Of a stretch of 64,000 bases of DNA, positions 42,529 to 51,836 are shown piece after piece. Source of the DNA: Myxococcales bacterium (GTDB lineage Bacteria; Myxococcota_A; Polyangia; Haliangiales; Haliangiaceae); assembly GCA_016716835.1 (NCBI GenBank), contig JADJUW010000002.1:248001-312000 (forward strand), given 5' to 3'. Every line of letters begins with the position of its first letter. Positions within the stretch are counted from its first letter, which is position 1. The position numbers and the translations under genes were made by a program. Below the pieces are notes generated by a model, which worked only from the letters and a program-made list of their open reading frames with translations, did not search any database and had not been told where the DNA came from.

Positions 42529-43793
42529 TCAAGTTACTCAAGGAATGGCGATCCGTTGGCGCCGGGGTCGTTTTCACCGCCGTTATCCTTATTGGCGCTC
42601 TCCTCATCCAACATTTCCGCCACAGCTGGCCATTTTCGCCACAGCAGAATCGCAGCACCCTCCTCAAAGGAGCGGCGGGACCTGACGCGGGCGACGCGGG
42701 CACCAGGCTCGCCGCCAACGCGCGGGCGGAAGTAGACTTCGATCCAGCACGCCTGGAGGTGCTTGGCGTCCGCGCCGAAACCGCGACGTTGGAGAACATC
42801 TCAAACTCGGTCCGCGCCATGGCGACGGTGGTCCCCGACGAATCGCGGGTCTCACACGTGCATACCCGCGTCGCGGGATGGATCGAGCGTCTCTCCATAG
42901 ACCCCCCGGGACAAGCCGTGCGAGCCGGTCAGCCCCTGGCGGGCATTTTCTCGCAGGAACTCCTCTCCTCTCAAAGCGAATTTCTTGCAGCGCTTCGATC
43001 TGCCGCGGCCAACCCCCAGAGCACCCTCCTCGAGGGCGCCCGCGCGCGCCTGAAAGTTTTTGGCATGAGCGACGCGCAGATCAGGTCGCTCGAAAAAAGC
43101 GGTCAACCACAGCGCTTGGTGACCGTCGCAGCTCCTCGGCGCGGTGTGGTGCTACATCGCGGCGTGTCCGTGGGGACCGCGGTCGATCCATCGACCGAGA
43201 TCATGACCATTGCCGATTTGTCCCGTGTTTGGGTCTTCGCGGAGGTGCCCGAGGCGGACGTGCCCCAGATCGCTGTGGGGACGCGCGCGGTGCTGGAGTT
43301 CTCCTCATCGGGACTTCCACCCTTCGAGGCGCACGTGGAATTCCTTTACCCGACGCTGACAGAGCGGACTCGGACGTTGCGCGTCCGCTTTGCCATCGAC
43401 AATCCGAAGGGTTCGCTCCGTCCAGGCATCTACGGCACAGCCGATTTTCAAGTGACCCCTCGTCAAGCGGTCACAGTCGGGCGCGATGCGGTCGTAGACA
43501 CTGGCATCGCGCAACATGTCTTTGTTGTCGCGAGCTCTGGTCGTTTCGTCCCTCGCACCGTCAAGCTGGGGGCTCGTCTCGAGGACCGAATCGAAATACG
43601 AGAAGGGCTCGAGGCCGGAGAAAAAGTTGTTGCCTCCGGCGTGTTTCTCATCGACTCCGAAAGCAGACTGCGCGCCTCCGGCGGAGGCACGGGGGGCCAT
43701 GCCGGCCATACCGGCATCAGTGGTGCAGCGAAGTCCAGCCCTGCCAAACCAGACGCGTCTGACGCCCACAAAGGGCACGAAACCAACCCATGA
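42525..43793 (+). CDS. cusB: RND periplasmic adaptor of second Cus system, CusB-like
   Basis: A 422-residue adaptor with one N-terminal membrane segment (GVVFTAVILIGALLI), then barrel-sandwich, hairpin and barrel domains (RVAGWIERLSIDPPGQAVRAGQPLAGIFS; VVLHRGVSVGTAVDPS). It lacks the heavy-metal-binding domain present in the first CusB. The C-terminus is Gly/His/Ala-rich (GGTGGHAGHTGIS, DAHKGHE), a possible copper site. ATGA overlaps on both sides couple it to the outer-membrane factor and pump. Confidence 0.85.
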   Translation: MIKLLKEWRSVGAGVVFTAVILIGALLIQHFRHSWPFSPQQNRSTLLKGAAGPDAGDAGTRLAANARAEVDFDPARLEVLGVRAETATLENISNSVRAMATVVPDESRVSHVHTRVAGWIERLSIDPPGQAVRAGQPLAGIFSQELLSSQSEFLAALRSAAANPQSTLLEGARARLKVFGMSDAQIRSLEKSGQPQRLVTVAAPRRGVVLHRGVSVGTAVDPSTEIMTIADLSRVWVFAEVPEADVPQIAVGTRAVLEFSSSGLPPFEAHVEFLYPTLTERTRTLRVRFAIDNPKGSLRPGIYGTADFQVTPRQAVTVGRDAVVDTGIAQHVFVVASSGRFVPRTVKLGARLEDRIEIREGLEAGEKVVASGVFLIDSESRLRASGGGTGGHAGHTGISGAAKSSPAKPDASDAHKGHETNP

Positions 43794-46700
43794 TCGAGCG
43801 CATCATCGAGCTGTCTGCCAAACACCGATGGGTCGTTTTTGGAGCGACAGCACTCATTGTCGCTTGGTCCATATTCGCTATCAAGCGCACGCCTCTCGAT
43901 GCGCTACCTGACCTCTCCGATCCCCAGGTCATCGTCTTCACGGACTGGATGGGGCGCAGTCCCGACCTTGTCGAAGATCAGGTTACCTACCCGCTCGTTC
44001 GGGCGCTGCAGAGCACGCCTCAAGCACGAACAGTTCGTGGCTATTCGATGTTCGGGATGAGTTTCATCTATGTCATCTTCGAGGACGGCACAGATATCTA
44101 TTGGGCGCGCGCGCGGGTGTTCGAACAGCTTGCTCGCGTTCAACAGATACTCCCACCCGATGTGTCCCCGGTGCTCGGACCGGACGCCACGGGGGTGGGC
44201 TGGGTATTTCAGTACGCGCTTGAGGATAGCACCGGACAGCGTGACCTCGCTCAGTTGCGTGAGCTTCAGGACTTTACGATTCGCCCAACGCTTCAGGCAG
44301 TCGCGGGTGTCGCCGAAGTCGCCTCGTTCGGTGGCTTTGAGCGTCAGTACCAAATCGTCCTCGACCCGGATCGGCTTGCTTCCTTCGGGCTTTCGCTTGG
44401 CGACGTCACCCGCGCGGTGCGGGACGCGAACGCGGAAGTTGGAGCGCGCGTGCTCGAGCTTGCGGGACGCGAGTACGTGCTGCGGGGGCGCGGCTACGTG
44501 AAGACGCTCGCGGACCTCGAAGCCAGCGTGGTGACGGTTGGCGCGGGGGGGACACCTGTGCGCCTGCGGGATGTAGCGCGGGTGCAGTTCGGCCCGGAAA
44601 TCCGTCGAGGTGCTGCCGATCTGAACGGGCTCGGCGAAGTCGTTGGCGGCATCGTCGTGATGCGCATCGGTGCGAACGCGCTAGAGGTCAACGATGCGAT
44701 TAAGGCCGAGATTGCGCGCCTGAATTTGCCAGAGGGTGTCCGTATCGTTCCGACCTACGACCGATCCGAGCTGATTCGCGGCTCGGTCGCGACACTGACC
44801 AGCACCTTGATGCAGCAAGGCATCATCGTCGCCATCATGTGCCTGATCTTCTTGTTTAGCCTTCGCTCGGCGTTCGTCGCAATAGTCGTCATTCCCATTG
44901 CGGTTCTGATGACGTTCATTCCTGCCTACTACTTTGGCATGACCATCAACATCATGTCCCTCGCCGGCATCGCAATTGCCGTGGGGGAATTGGAGGATGC
45001 CTCAACGACCTTCGTCGAGAACGGCGCTCGCAGACTCTCGATGGCGCAAGCTGGAACGGACCGGCGACGCGTCATCCTCGACGCGCTCAAAGAAGTCGGG
45101 CGTCCCACGTTCTTTTCTCTACTGTTGGTGACGGTCAGCTTCATTCCGCTCTTCACTCTGACCGGCCAGGCTGGGCGACTTTTTCGCCCACTCGTGCTCA
45201 CGCATACATTCGCCACGTTTGCGGCGGCGATACTTGCCGTGACGCTGGTCCCACCCCTCATGATGCTCGTGATGCGCGGCAAATTTCGCCGCGAAAACCA
45301 AAACCCTGTCAGCAGGACTCTGACCAAGCTCTATCGCCCGCTCGTCGCCCTTGCCGTCAGAGCGCGCTGGTTCGTAGTCGCCGGTGCGATGCTGTTGGTT
45401 GTGGCGACGGTACCCATCGCCATGCGACTGGGCTCGGAGTTTATGCCGCCCCTCAACGAGGGTTCGCTGCTCGTGATGCCGACAACCTTCCCAGGCATCG
45501 CGATTGAAGAAGCCCGCCAGGCCCTCACCGCCCAGCATCGCATCATCAAGAGCTTTCCCGAAGTGGCGTCGGTGCATGGCAAGGCAGGTCGAGCCGAGAC
45601 GGCGACTGACCCAGCTCAGCTCGACATGAACGAGAGCGTCGTGACGTTGCGGCCGAGAGAAGCCTGGCCGAAGCGGTTTACGGCACGCTGGTACAGCGAT
45701 GGCCCAGAATGGCTCAAGGTGCCGCTCAGGTGGATTTGGAAAGAAGAACGTCCGCGCACGCTCGAGGAGCTCAGCCGCGACATGGATGCGGCGCTCCAAA
45801 TGCCGGGTTATCAGATGGCCATCGCACCGCCAATTCGGACGCGAATCGACATGCTGACAACCGGTGTGCGCACGCCTGTCGGGATCAAGGTCTTCGGCAC
45901 TGACCTCGCCGAAATTGAGCGACTCTCCATCGCCCTCGAAGGCATGCTGCGCGACGTACCGGGGACGCGAAGCACGTTTGCAGAGCGGCAAACGGGTCGC
46001 GAGTACATTGACGTCGTTCCAGACCGAGAAGCCATTGCCCGCTACGGTCTCAGCGTGCGCGATGTGCTCGACGTCGTGGAAGCAGCCGTTGGCGGCATGC
46101 CTGTGTCTACGGTGATAGCAGGTCGTTCAAGGTTTTCCGTCAACCTGCGCTACGCCTCGGACTACCGCGCAGATCCGGAAGCGCTTCGCCGCATTCTTAT
46201 CCCGACCGCTATTTCAGAGCCTGTGGGTGAAGCCGAGCTCGGCGGCTCAGGCACAGGTTCATCGTCGTCCGGAGCCGGTATGCAGGGTGGCTCGTCGCCC
46301 ATGCGGGGTGCTGCGGCGACCGCGGGCGGAATGAGTGGGATGGGTGGAAGCGGCACAGTCAATGCCGGCGCTCCGATGGGGTCTGCAGGGGCAGCGAGCA
46401 CGAGCGCCCCGATGGCCTCGTCCTTTGGTTTTCCCGCCGACCCAAGCGATCGCTGGCGCCAGTCAGGCTCCTCGGTTCCCCTCGGCGCAATCGCGGACGT
46501 ACGCGTCGTCACAGGCCCGCCCATGATCAAGGACGAGAACGGCGTCCTCGTTGGTTATGTCTTCGCGGACATCGATGCATCGAAACGGGATCTCGGTGGA
46601 TGGGTCAATGATGCCAAGCAGCTCGTGGGCCGCGAGCTGTCGCTTCCGCCCGGCTATAGGATCCAGTGGACAGGCCAGTACGAGTTTATGGAGGAGATGC

Positions 46701-47269
46701 AATCGCGAATGGCGTGGGTGGTGCCGCTCACTTTGCTGTTGGTCATCTTTCTCCTTCGCATGGGTATGCGTGGCTGGTCGCAGACGGGTCTTGTCCTCAC
46801 GAGCTTGCCCTTTGCGTTGATAGGCAGCGTCTGGCTGCTTTTTTTTCAGGATTACAACGTCTCGACCGCCGTGTGGGTGGGCCTCATCGCCGTCATAGGA
46901 ACCGCGTCCGAGACCGGAATTCTGATGGTCACATTTCTCGATCAAGCGATGGCACTTCGCCAGCAGTCGAAAAGCACCCTTACCGCGAATGACGTGAATG
47001 AAGCCGTCGTGGACGGGGCTTCGTCCCGTGTTCGCCCCATCGTTATGTCGGTGGCCAGCACAGTTCTTGGTCTGCTTCCCTTACTTTGGGAGGCGGGGCC
47101 AGGCGCTGACGTTTCTGCCCGAATTGCAGCGCCCGTGGTGGGTGGCCTGGTCTCGTGCCTATTGCTCACGCTGTTCGTGCTGCCGGCAGGCTACGCGATC
47201 TGGCGCCGCCGACAGATTCGAACCGGACACATCATGCCAATTAAGGCAGAAGAAGAAGGATCAGTATGA
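43790..47269 (+). CDS. cusA: Cu/Ag RND efflux pump with Met/Gly-rich insertion, CusA-like
   Basis: A 1159-residue RND pump that keeps the three CusA methionines at 563 (LVMPTT), 613 (LDMNES) and 688 (RIDMLTTG), so Cu(I)/Ag(I) is the likely substrate. About 75 residues are inserted near residues 812-890 in the second periplasmic loop: Gly/Ser/Ala-rich with seven methionines (GGMSGMGGS, APMGSA, SAPMASS). The first CusA has a two- to three-residue turn here. TM4 keeps its Asp (ELEDAS). Coupled to cusB and to the beta-CASP gene by ATGA. Confidence 0.9.
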   Translation: MIERIIELSAKHRWVVFGATALIVAWSIFAIKRTPLDALPDLSDPQVIVFTDWMGRSPDLVEDQVTYPLVRALQSTPQARTVRGYSMFGMSFIYVIFEDGTDIYWARARVFEQLARVQQILPPDVSPVLGPDATGVGWVFQYALEDSTGQRDLAQLRELQDFTIRPTLQAVAGVAEVASFGGFERQYQIVLDPDRLASFGLSLGDVTRAVRDANAEVGARVLELAGREYVLRGRGYVKTLADLEASVVTVGAGGTPVRLRDVARVQFGPEIRRGAADLNGLGEVVGGIVVMRIGANALEVNDAIKAEIARLNLPEGVRIVPTYDRSELIRGSVATLTSTLMQQGIIVAIMCLIFLFSLRSAFVAIVVIPIAVLMTFIPAYYFGMTINIMSLAGIAIAVGELEDASTTFVENGARRLSMAQAGTDRRRVILDALKEVGRPTFFSLLLVTVSFIPLFTLTGQAGRLFRPLVLTHTFATFAAAILAVTLVPPLMMLVMRGKFRRENQNPVSRTLTKLYRPLVALAVRARWFVVAGAMLLVVATVPIAMRLGSEFMPPLNEGSLLVMPTTFPGIAIEEARQALTAQHRIIKSFPEVASVHGKAGRAETATDPAQLDMNESVVTLRPREAWPKRFTARWYSDGPEWLKVPLRWIWKEERPRTLEELSRDMDAALQMPGYQMAIAPPIRTRIDMLTTGVRTPVGIKVFGTDLAEIERLSIALEGMLRDVPGTRSTFAERQTGREYIDVVPDREAIARYGLSVRDVLDVVEAAVGGMPVSTVIAGRSRFSVNLRYASDYRADPEALRRILIPTAISEPVGEAELGGSGTGSSSSGAGMQGGSSPMRGAAATAGGMSGMGGSGTVNAGAPMGSAGAASTSAPMASSFGFPADPSDRWRQSGSSVPLGAIADVRVVTGPPMIKDENGVLVGYVFADIDASKRDLGGWVNDAKQLVGRELSLPPGYRIQWTGQYEFMEEMQSRMAWVVPLTLLLVIFLLRMGMRGWSQTGLVLTSLPFALIGSVWLLFFQDYNVSTAVWVGLIAVIGTASETGILMVTFLDQAMALRQQSKSTLTANDVNEAVVDGASSRVRPIVMSVASTVLGLLPLLWEAGPGADVSARIAAPVVGGLVSCLLLTLFVLPAGYAIWRRRQIRTGHIMPIKAEEEGSV

Positions 47270-48687
47270 ACGAACCAACGCTCACATTTCTTGGAGGTGC
47301 GGGGACCGTTACGGGCTCCAAATATCTCATTGAAGCGAACGGAGGCCGCTTGTTGCTCGATTGCGGCTTGTTCCAAGGTCTCAAGGCACTGCGCGAGCGC
47401 AATCGCAGCGCGCAGCCCTTCGAGGCAAAGTCCGTCGACTGCGTCGTCTTGAGCCACGGGCACCTGGATCATTCAGGCTACCTGCCTCTCTTGGTCAAGA
47501 ATGGGTTTCGAGGACCCATCTACTGCACAGCCGGCACGCGAGATTTGCTTGAGGTGCTCCTGCTCGACTCAGCACACTTGCAGGAGGAGGACGCAGCTCG
47601 TGCGAACCGCTATGGCTACTCAAAGCACAAGCCAGCACTGCCGCTGTATACGGAGGAAGATGCGCGCAAGGCATTAGAGCTCATTAAGACCAACGGGTAC
47701 GGAGCGGCATTTGCCATAGGCACACTGGGACACGCACTCTTCCGAAGAGCGGGGCATATTCTCGGCTCTGCCACCGTCGAGCTCCAGCTCGCGTCGGCCG
47801 ACCCATGTCGACTTGTCTTCTCCGGTGACCTGGGCAGGTGGAACCGCCCAATCATTCGAGACCCTGAGTTCGTACCGGAAGGTGACGTATTGCTCGTTGA
47901 GTCCACCTATGGAAATCGATTTCATGCGACGAACAGCGAGGAGACCCTCGTGCGGGTCCTCACGGAGACAGCAGAGCGCGGCGGCGCAGTGATTGTACCG
48001 TCCTTCGCGATTGGTAGACCCCAGGAGCTACTCTGGACAATTCGCAAGCTCGAGGATGAGGGGCGATTGCCCGCCTTGTCGGTCTACCTCGACAGCCCCA
48101 TGGCGATCACGGCGACCGACATCTATTGCCGGCATCCCGAAGAGCATGACATCGACATGAAACTGCTTATGGATGAGCAGCGTTGTCCGCTTTGCTGTCG
48201 GCAATACCATTTGGTCCGGACGGCGGAGGAATCGAAGGCTCTCAACAAGAAGAGCGGGCCGATGGTAATTATCGCCGGCAGTGGCATGGCGACAGGTGGA
48301 CGGGTTTTGCATCACCTTAAACAACGACTAACCGACGAGCGAAATACCGTGCTTTTGGTGGGGTTCCAGGCTGCGGGAACGAGGGGACGGGCGCTACAGG
48401 AGGGTGCAAAGTGGGTTCGGATTCACGGTGGAGATATCGCGGTCCGAGCGCACGTCGAGACGGTCGACGGGCTTTCCGCTCATGCAGACCAAGGCGAACT
48501 ACTGCGGTGGATGCGTGGTTTCACCAAGCCACCAAAGCAGACCTACGTTGTTCATGGCGAACCGAACGCTTCACAGGCGCTCGCATTCGAGATTCGCAAG
48601 CAGCTCGGTTGCAACGTCGAGGTGGCTGAGGATGGCAAGACCGTGGCGCTCACTGTAGCGAAGGCGAGGATTGGGGCTGAACGATAA
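47266..48687 (+). CDS. MBL-fold RNase-like protein with beta-CASP and RNA-specificity domains
   Basis: A 473-residue metallo-beta-lactamase-fold hydrolase: motif 2 SHGHLDH (His64, His66, Asp68, His69), FSGDLG (Asp ligand), and the beta-CASP/RNA-specificity signatures SGMATGGR and DGLSAHADQ. Relatives (YsgB/CPSF-like, RNase J cousins) cut RNA. The product is soluble and cytoplasmic. ATGA overlap with cusA and a one-base overlap with the ATPase gene show cotranslation, an unexpected pairing with metal export. The ribonuclease activity is from family knowledge only. Confidence 0.85.
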   Translation: MNEPTLTFLGGAGTVTGSKYLIEANGGRLLLDCGLFQGLKALRERNRSAQPFEAKSVDCVVLSHGHLDHSGYLPLLVKNGFRGPIYCTAGTRDLLEVLLLDSAHLQEEDAARANRYGYSKHKPALPLYTEEDARKALELIKTNGYGAAFAIGTLGHALFRRAGHILGSATVELQLASADPCRLVFSGDLGRWNRPIIRDPEFVPEGDVLLVESTYGNRFHATNSEETLVRVLTETAERGGAVIVPSFAIGRPQELLWTIRKLEDEGRLPALSVYLDSPMAITATDIYCRHPEEHDIDMKLLMDEQRCPLCCRQYHLVRTAEESKALNKKSGPMVIIAGSGMATGGRVLHHLKQRLTDERNTVLLVGFQAAGTRGRALQEGAKWVRIHGGDIAVRAHVETVDGLSAHADQGELLRWMRGFTKPPKQTYVVHGEPNASQALAFEIRKQLGCNVEVAEDGKTVALTVAKARIGAER

Positions 48688-51146
48688 TGGAAATGGTCCC
48701 GCGACGAGCTGATCCGGATAGCAGCCAAAACGCTCCACTTGGCTTGACAAGCGTCGAGGCCGCACGCCGTCTTGCTGAGCACGGGCGAAACGAGATCGCA
48801 CGGGAACGAGCAACCTCGCCGTGGGTTCTCCTTGCACGGCAGTTCAAGAGTCCGGTCATCTGGCTGCTGCTCGGGGCCTGTATCGTATCCGGTGCTCTTG
48901 GCGAGCTCGCCGATGCCATCGCGATCGGGACGATCGTGGTCCTTAACGCGCTGGTGGGCTTCTTCCAAGAATACCGGGCAGAACGCGCGGTCCTCGCGCT
49001 GCGCTCGATGACGGCTCCTCGAGCACGCATCCTGCGCGATGGACGAGTGGCGGACATCCCCGCCGCGGATGTGGTTCCCGGAGATTGGCTGCTACTCGAA
49101 GCCGGTGACGTTGTCGCCGCCGACGCTCGATTGGTCGAGGCGAACCGCCTTTCGACGAACGAGGCACCTCTCACAGGAGAGAGCGCTCCGGTCGAAAAAT
49201 CCATCGTTCCTGTAGCGGACGAAGCGCCTATCGCCGAGCGCCACGACGCCGTATTCATGGGCACGGCCGTGGCAAACGGCACCGGCAAGGCAGAAGTCGT
49301 CGCTACCGGCATGCGCACCGAACTCGGGAAAATCGCGCACCTTCTGGCCACTGCGGAGGAAGTCTCTACGCCTCTTCAGTTACGGCTCGCTCGCGTAAGT
49401 CGGCTCCTCCTCTACATCTGCGGCGGCATCGTCGTCGTCGTGGCTGCCGCGGGTATCCTACGCGGCGTAGCGCTATTTGATGTGTCCCTCGCCGCCGTCT
49501 CGCTGGCCGTCGCCGGTGTTCCCGAAAGTTTGCCGGCAATCGTCACCATAGCGCTGGCGATTGGCGTAAAGCGTATGGCCTCACGACATGTTCTTGTCCG
49601 GAGGCTTCACTCTGTCGAGACCCTCGGATGCGCCACTGTCATCTGCACGGACAAGACCGGCACTTTGACGACCGGGGTCATGGGCGTGCGGGAGCTCTGG
49701 GGCACCGACCACAAATTTCTTCTCGATGCGGCGGCGGCTTGTTGCGATGCTGAACTTGCGCACGACGAACGCACCGGCATAGGCGATCCGACAGAAGTTG
49801 CCATTCTCGTAGCCGCGGGAAAGCAAGAGATTCGACGCGCCGATATTGAGCGCGACCGGCCTCGTGTCACCGTCATGCCCTTCGACACCGAACGTAGGCG
49901 GATGTCGATTCTTCGGAGAGATGGAAAACTGTATCTCAAGGGAGCCGTTGAGGTGGTTTTCGGGTTCTGCACCTCAGGCACGGAAGGAGCGATGCAAGCC
50001 AATGATGAACTGACTGCGCGTGGACTGCGGGTCCTCGCTGTTGCGGTTGGTGAGGGCGCGGAAGAAAAAAACCTGCGCTTCATCGGCCTGATTGGAATCG
50101 CCGATCCTCCACGAGCGGAGGCCATTTTAGCGGTCGCAGCCGCGCGCGAAGCGGGCATCAAGACGGTGATGATTACCGGCGACCATCCAGCGACGGCGCT
50201 CGCCATCGCACGGGAACTTGGCATCGTCCGAGAAGGAGACAACCCCGAAGAACTCGTCCACGCGCGAGCCTCACCAGAAGACAAACTGAAGATCGTCAAG
50301 TCATGGAAGACGCAAGGCGCGGTGGTCGCGATGACGGGCGACGGCGTCAACGACGCACCGGCGTTGCGCGAGGCGCACATCGGCATCGCCATGGGCAAGA
50401 CCGGGACGGAGGTCACGCGCGAAGCCTCTGACATGGTGCTCACCGACGACAACTTTGCCAGCATCGTCGCCGCGGTCCAAGAGGGGCGTGGCATCTTCGA
50501 TAACATCCGAAAGACCATTGTCTACCTGCTCGCGGGCAACACTGCCGAGCTCGCCGTGATGCTCGCGGCGGCAATCGTGGGGCTCCCGTTGCCGCTACTT
50601 CCACTTCATCTTTTGTGGATCAACCTCGTCACCGACGGTCTACCAGCGCTTGCCCTCGTGACGGACCCAACGGATCGGGACGTGCTCAAGCGACCGCCCA
50701 GGCAGCCGGACGAGCCGATGCTGGGTCGCCCTGAGTGGACCAACGTCATCGTAACGGGCCTGCTTCAGGCGACAGCGACGCTGGCCGTGTTTGCGTGGGC
50801 GCTTCAAAATAGGGACCTCATCCAGGCCCGCAGTTTGGCCTTCTCGGTGTTGGTGTTCGGGGAGTTGTTTCGTGCGTTTGCGGCACGGAGCACGACGCGG
50901 GTGTTCTGGGAGGTCGGTGCTTTCACGAACGTACGCTTGCTCGGTGTGGTCGTGTTATCTGTCCTGGTTCAGCTGGGCATTCACCATTTCCCCGCAACCC
51001 AGGCGCTGTTCCAAATCGGGGAACTGTCGCTTGACGACTGCGTACTCGGCCTACTCGTGGGGCTTTGCCCGGTGTCTGTGATTGAGCTATCGAAACTTGT
51101 TCGTCGCGCAATTCAACCGCGACCCAATTTGAGGAGAGCAACATGA
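48687..51146 (+). CDS. P2-type cation-transporting ATPase
   Basis: An 819-residue P-type ATPase of the P2 group: N-terminal cation-ATPase segment (LGLTSVEAARRLAEHGRNEIA), TGES loop, VAGVPESLPAIVT in TM4 (PESLP where Ca2+ pumps have PEGLP), phosphorylated Asp322 in DKTGTLT, and GDGVNDAPALREAHIGIAMG. No HMA or CPC motif, so it is not a P1B pump; Ca2+, Mg2+ or Mn2+ are more likely substrates. ATG overlaps the beta-CASP stop by one base, and its own stop overlaps the P-loop gene (ATGA). Confidence 0.85.
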   Translation: MEMVPRRADPDSSQNAPLGLTSVEAARRLAEHGRNEIARERATSPWVLLARQFKSPVIWLLLGACIVSGALGELADAIAIGTIVVLNALVGFFQEYRAERAVLALRSMTAPRARILRDGRVADIPAADVVPGDWLLLEAGDVVAADARLVEANRLSTNEAPLTGESAPVEKSIVPVADEAPIAERHDAVFMGTAVANGTGKAEVVATGMRTELGKIAHLLATAEEVSTPLQLRLARVSRLLLYICGGIVVVVAAAGILRGVALFDVSLAAVSLAVAGVPESLPAIVTIALAIGVKRMASRHVLVRRLHSVETLGCATVICTDKTGTLTTGVMGVRELWGTDHKFLLDAAAACCDAELAHDERTGIGDPTEVAILVAAGKQEIRRADIERDRPRVTVMPFDTERRRMSILRRDGKLYLKGAVEVVFGFCTSGTEGAMQANDELTARGLRVLAVAVGEGAEEKNLRFIGLIGIADPPRAEAILAVAAAREAGIKTVMITGDHPATALAIARELGIVREGDNPEELVHARASPEDKLKIVKSWKTQGAVVAMTGDGVNDAPALREAHIGIAMGKTGTEVTREASDMVLTDDNFASIVAAVQEGRGIFDNIRKTIVYLLAGNTAELAVMLAAAIVGLPLPLLPLHLLWINLVTDGLPALALVTDPTDRDVLKRPPRQPDEPMLGRPEWTNVIVTGLLQATATLAVFAWALQNRDLIQARSLAFSVLVFGELFRAFAARSTTRVFWEVGAFTNVRLLGVVVLSVLVQLGIHHFPATQALFQIGELSLDDCVLGLLVGLCPVSVIELSKLVRRAIQPRPNLRRAT

Positions 51147-51772
51147 TTGAATGCCAATGCCAAGAGCCCCACGAACACCGACGAATCGTGCTAACCGGAG
51201 GGCCGGGTGCAGGAAAGACGGCGGTCTTGGAGTTGGTACGTCAGTACTTCTGCAAGCACGTCGACGTGCTGCCCGAGGCCGCGAGCATTCTGTTTGGCGG
51301 TGGATTTAGACGAGGCACCACGATCGCCGGCCGAGCCGCCTCGCAACGCGCCATTTTTCACGTACAGCGAGAGCTTGAGACGACGGCCGACGTTGAGGGT
51401 GACGCGGCGATTATTCTCTGCGATCGAGGAACCATCGATGGTTTCGCCTACTGGCCTGGGCCAGAGGACTTCTGGAGCTCGCTTGGGACGACGCGAGAAC
51501 GAGAGTTCCAACGCTACAGTGCTGTGATTCACCTGCGCACGCCGCTAGCAGTGGGCGGCTACAATCACCGTAATCCGGTAAGGATCGAATCGGCCGCCGA
51601 GGCCGCGCTGGTCGACGAACGGCTCGCACAGGCGTGGGAAGGACATCCTCGACGCTTCGTTGTCGAGAGCACGGCCGACTTCCTGGATAAGGCGAAGCGG
51701 ACCATCGAGGTCCTGCGAGGCGAAATGCCAGAATGCTGTCGGCAACATCTAGTGCCTACGGTGGATGGCTGA
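51143..51772 (+). CDS. P-loop NTPase, kinase-like (AAA_28 type)
   Basis: A 209-residue protein with a Walker A GGPGAGKT at 19-26, a Walker B-like IILCDRGTIDG and a LRTPLAVGGYN segment. The layout is that of the AAA_28/NadR-like kinases. The N-terminus has two cysteines and histidines (CQCQEPHEH) that could bind metal. The C-terminus repeats Cys (ECCRQH). Last gene of the six-gene coupled unit; substrate unknown. The next gene is convergent. Confidence 0.75.
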   Translation: MIECQCQEPHEHRRIVLTGGPGAGKTAVLELVRQYFCKHVDVLPEAASILFGGGFRRGTTIAGRAASQRAIFHVQRELETTADVEGDAAIILCDRGTIDGFAYWPGPEDFWSSLGTTREREFQRYSAVIHLRTPLAVGGYNHRNPVRIESAAEAALVDERLAQAWEGHPRRFVVESTADFLDKAKRTIEVLRGEMPECCRQHLVPTVDG

Positions 51773-51836
51773 ATCTAGGGTAGGACAACGTGGAGTGATC
51801 ATGAAATGCCCGCCACAAAGAAGCAGATGAGCCCCG

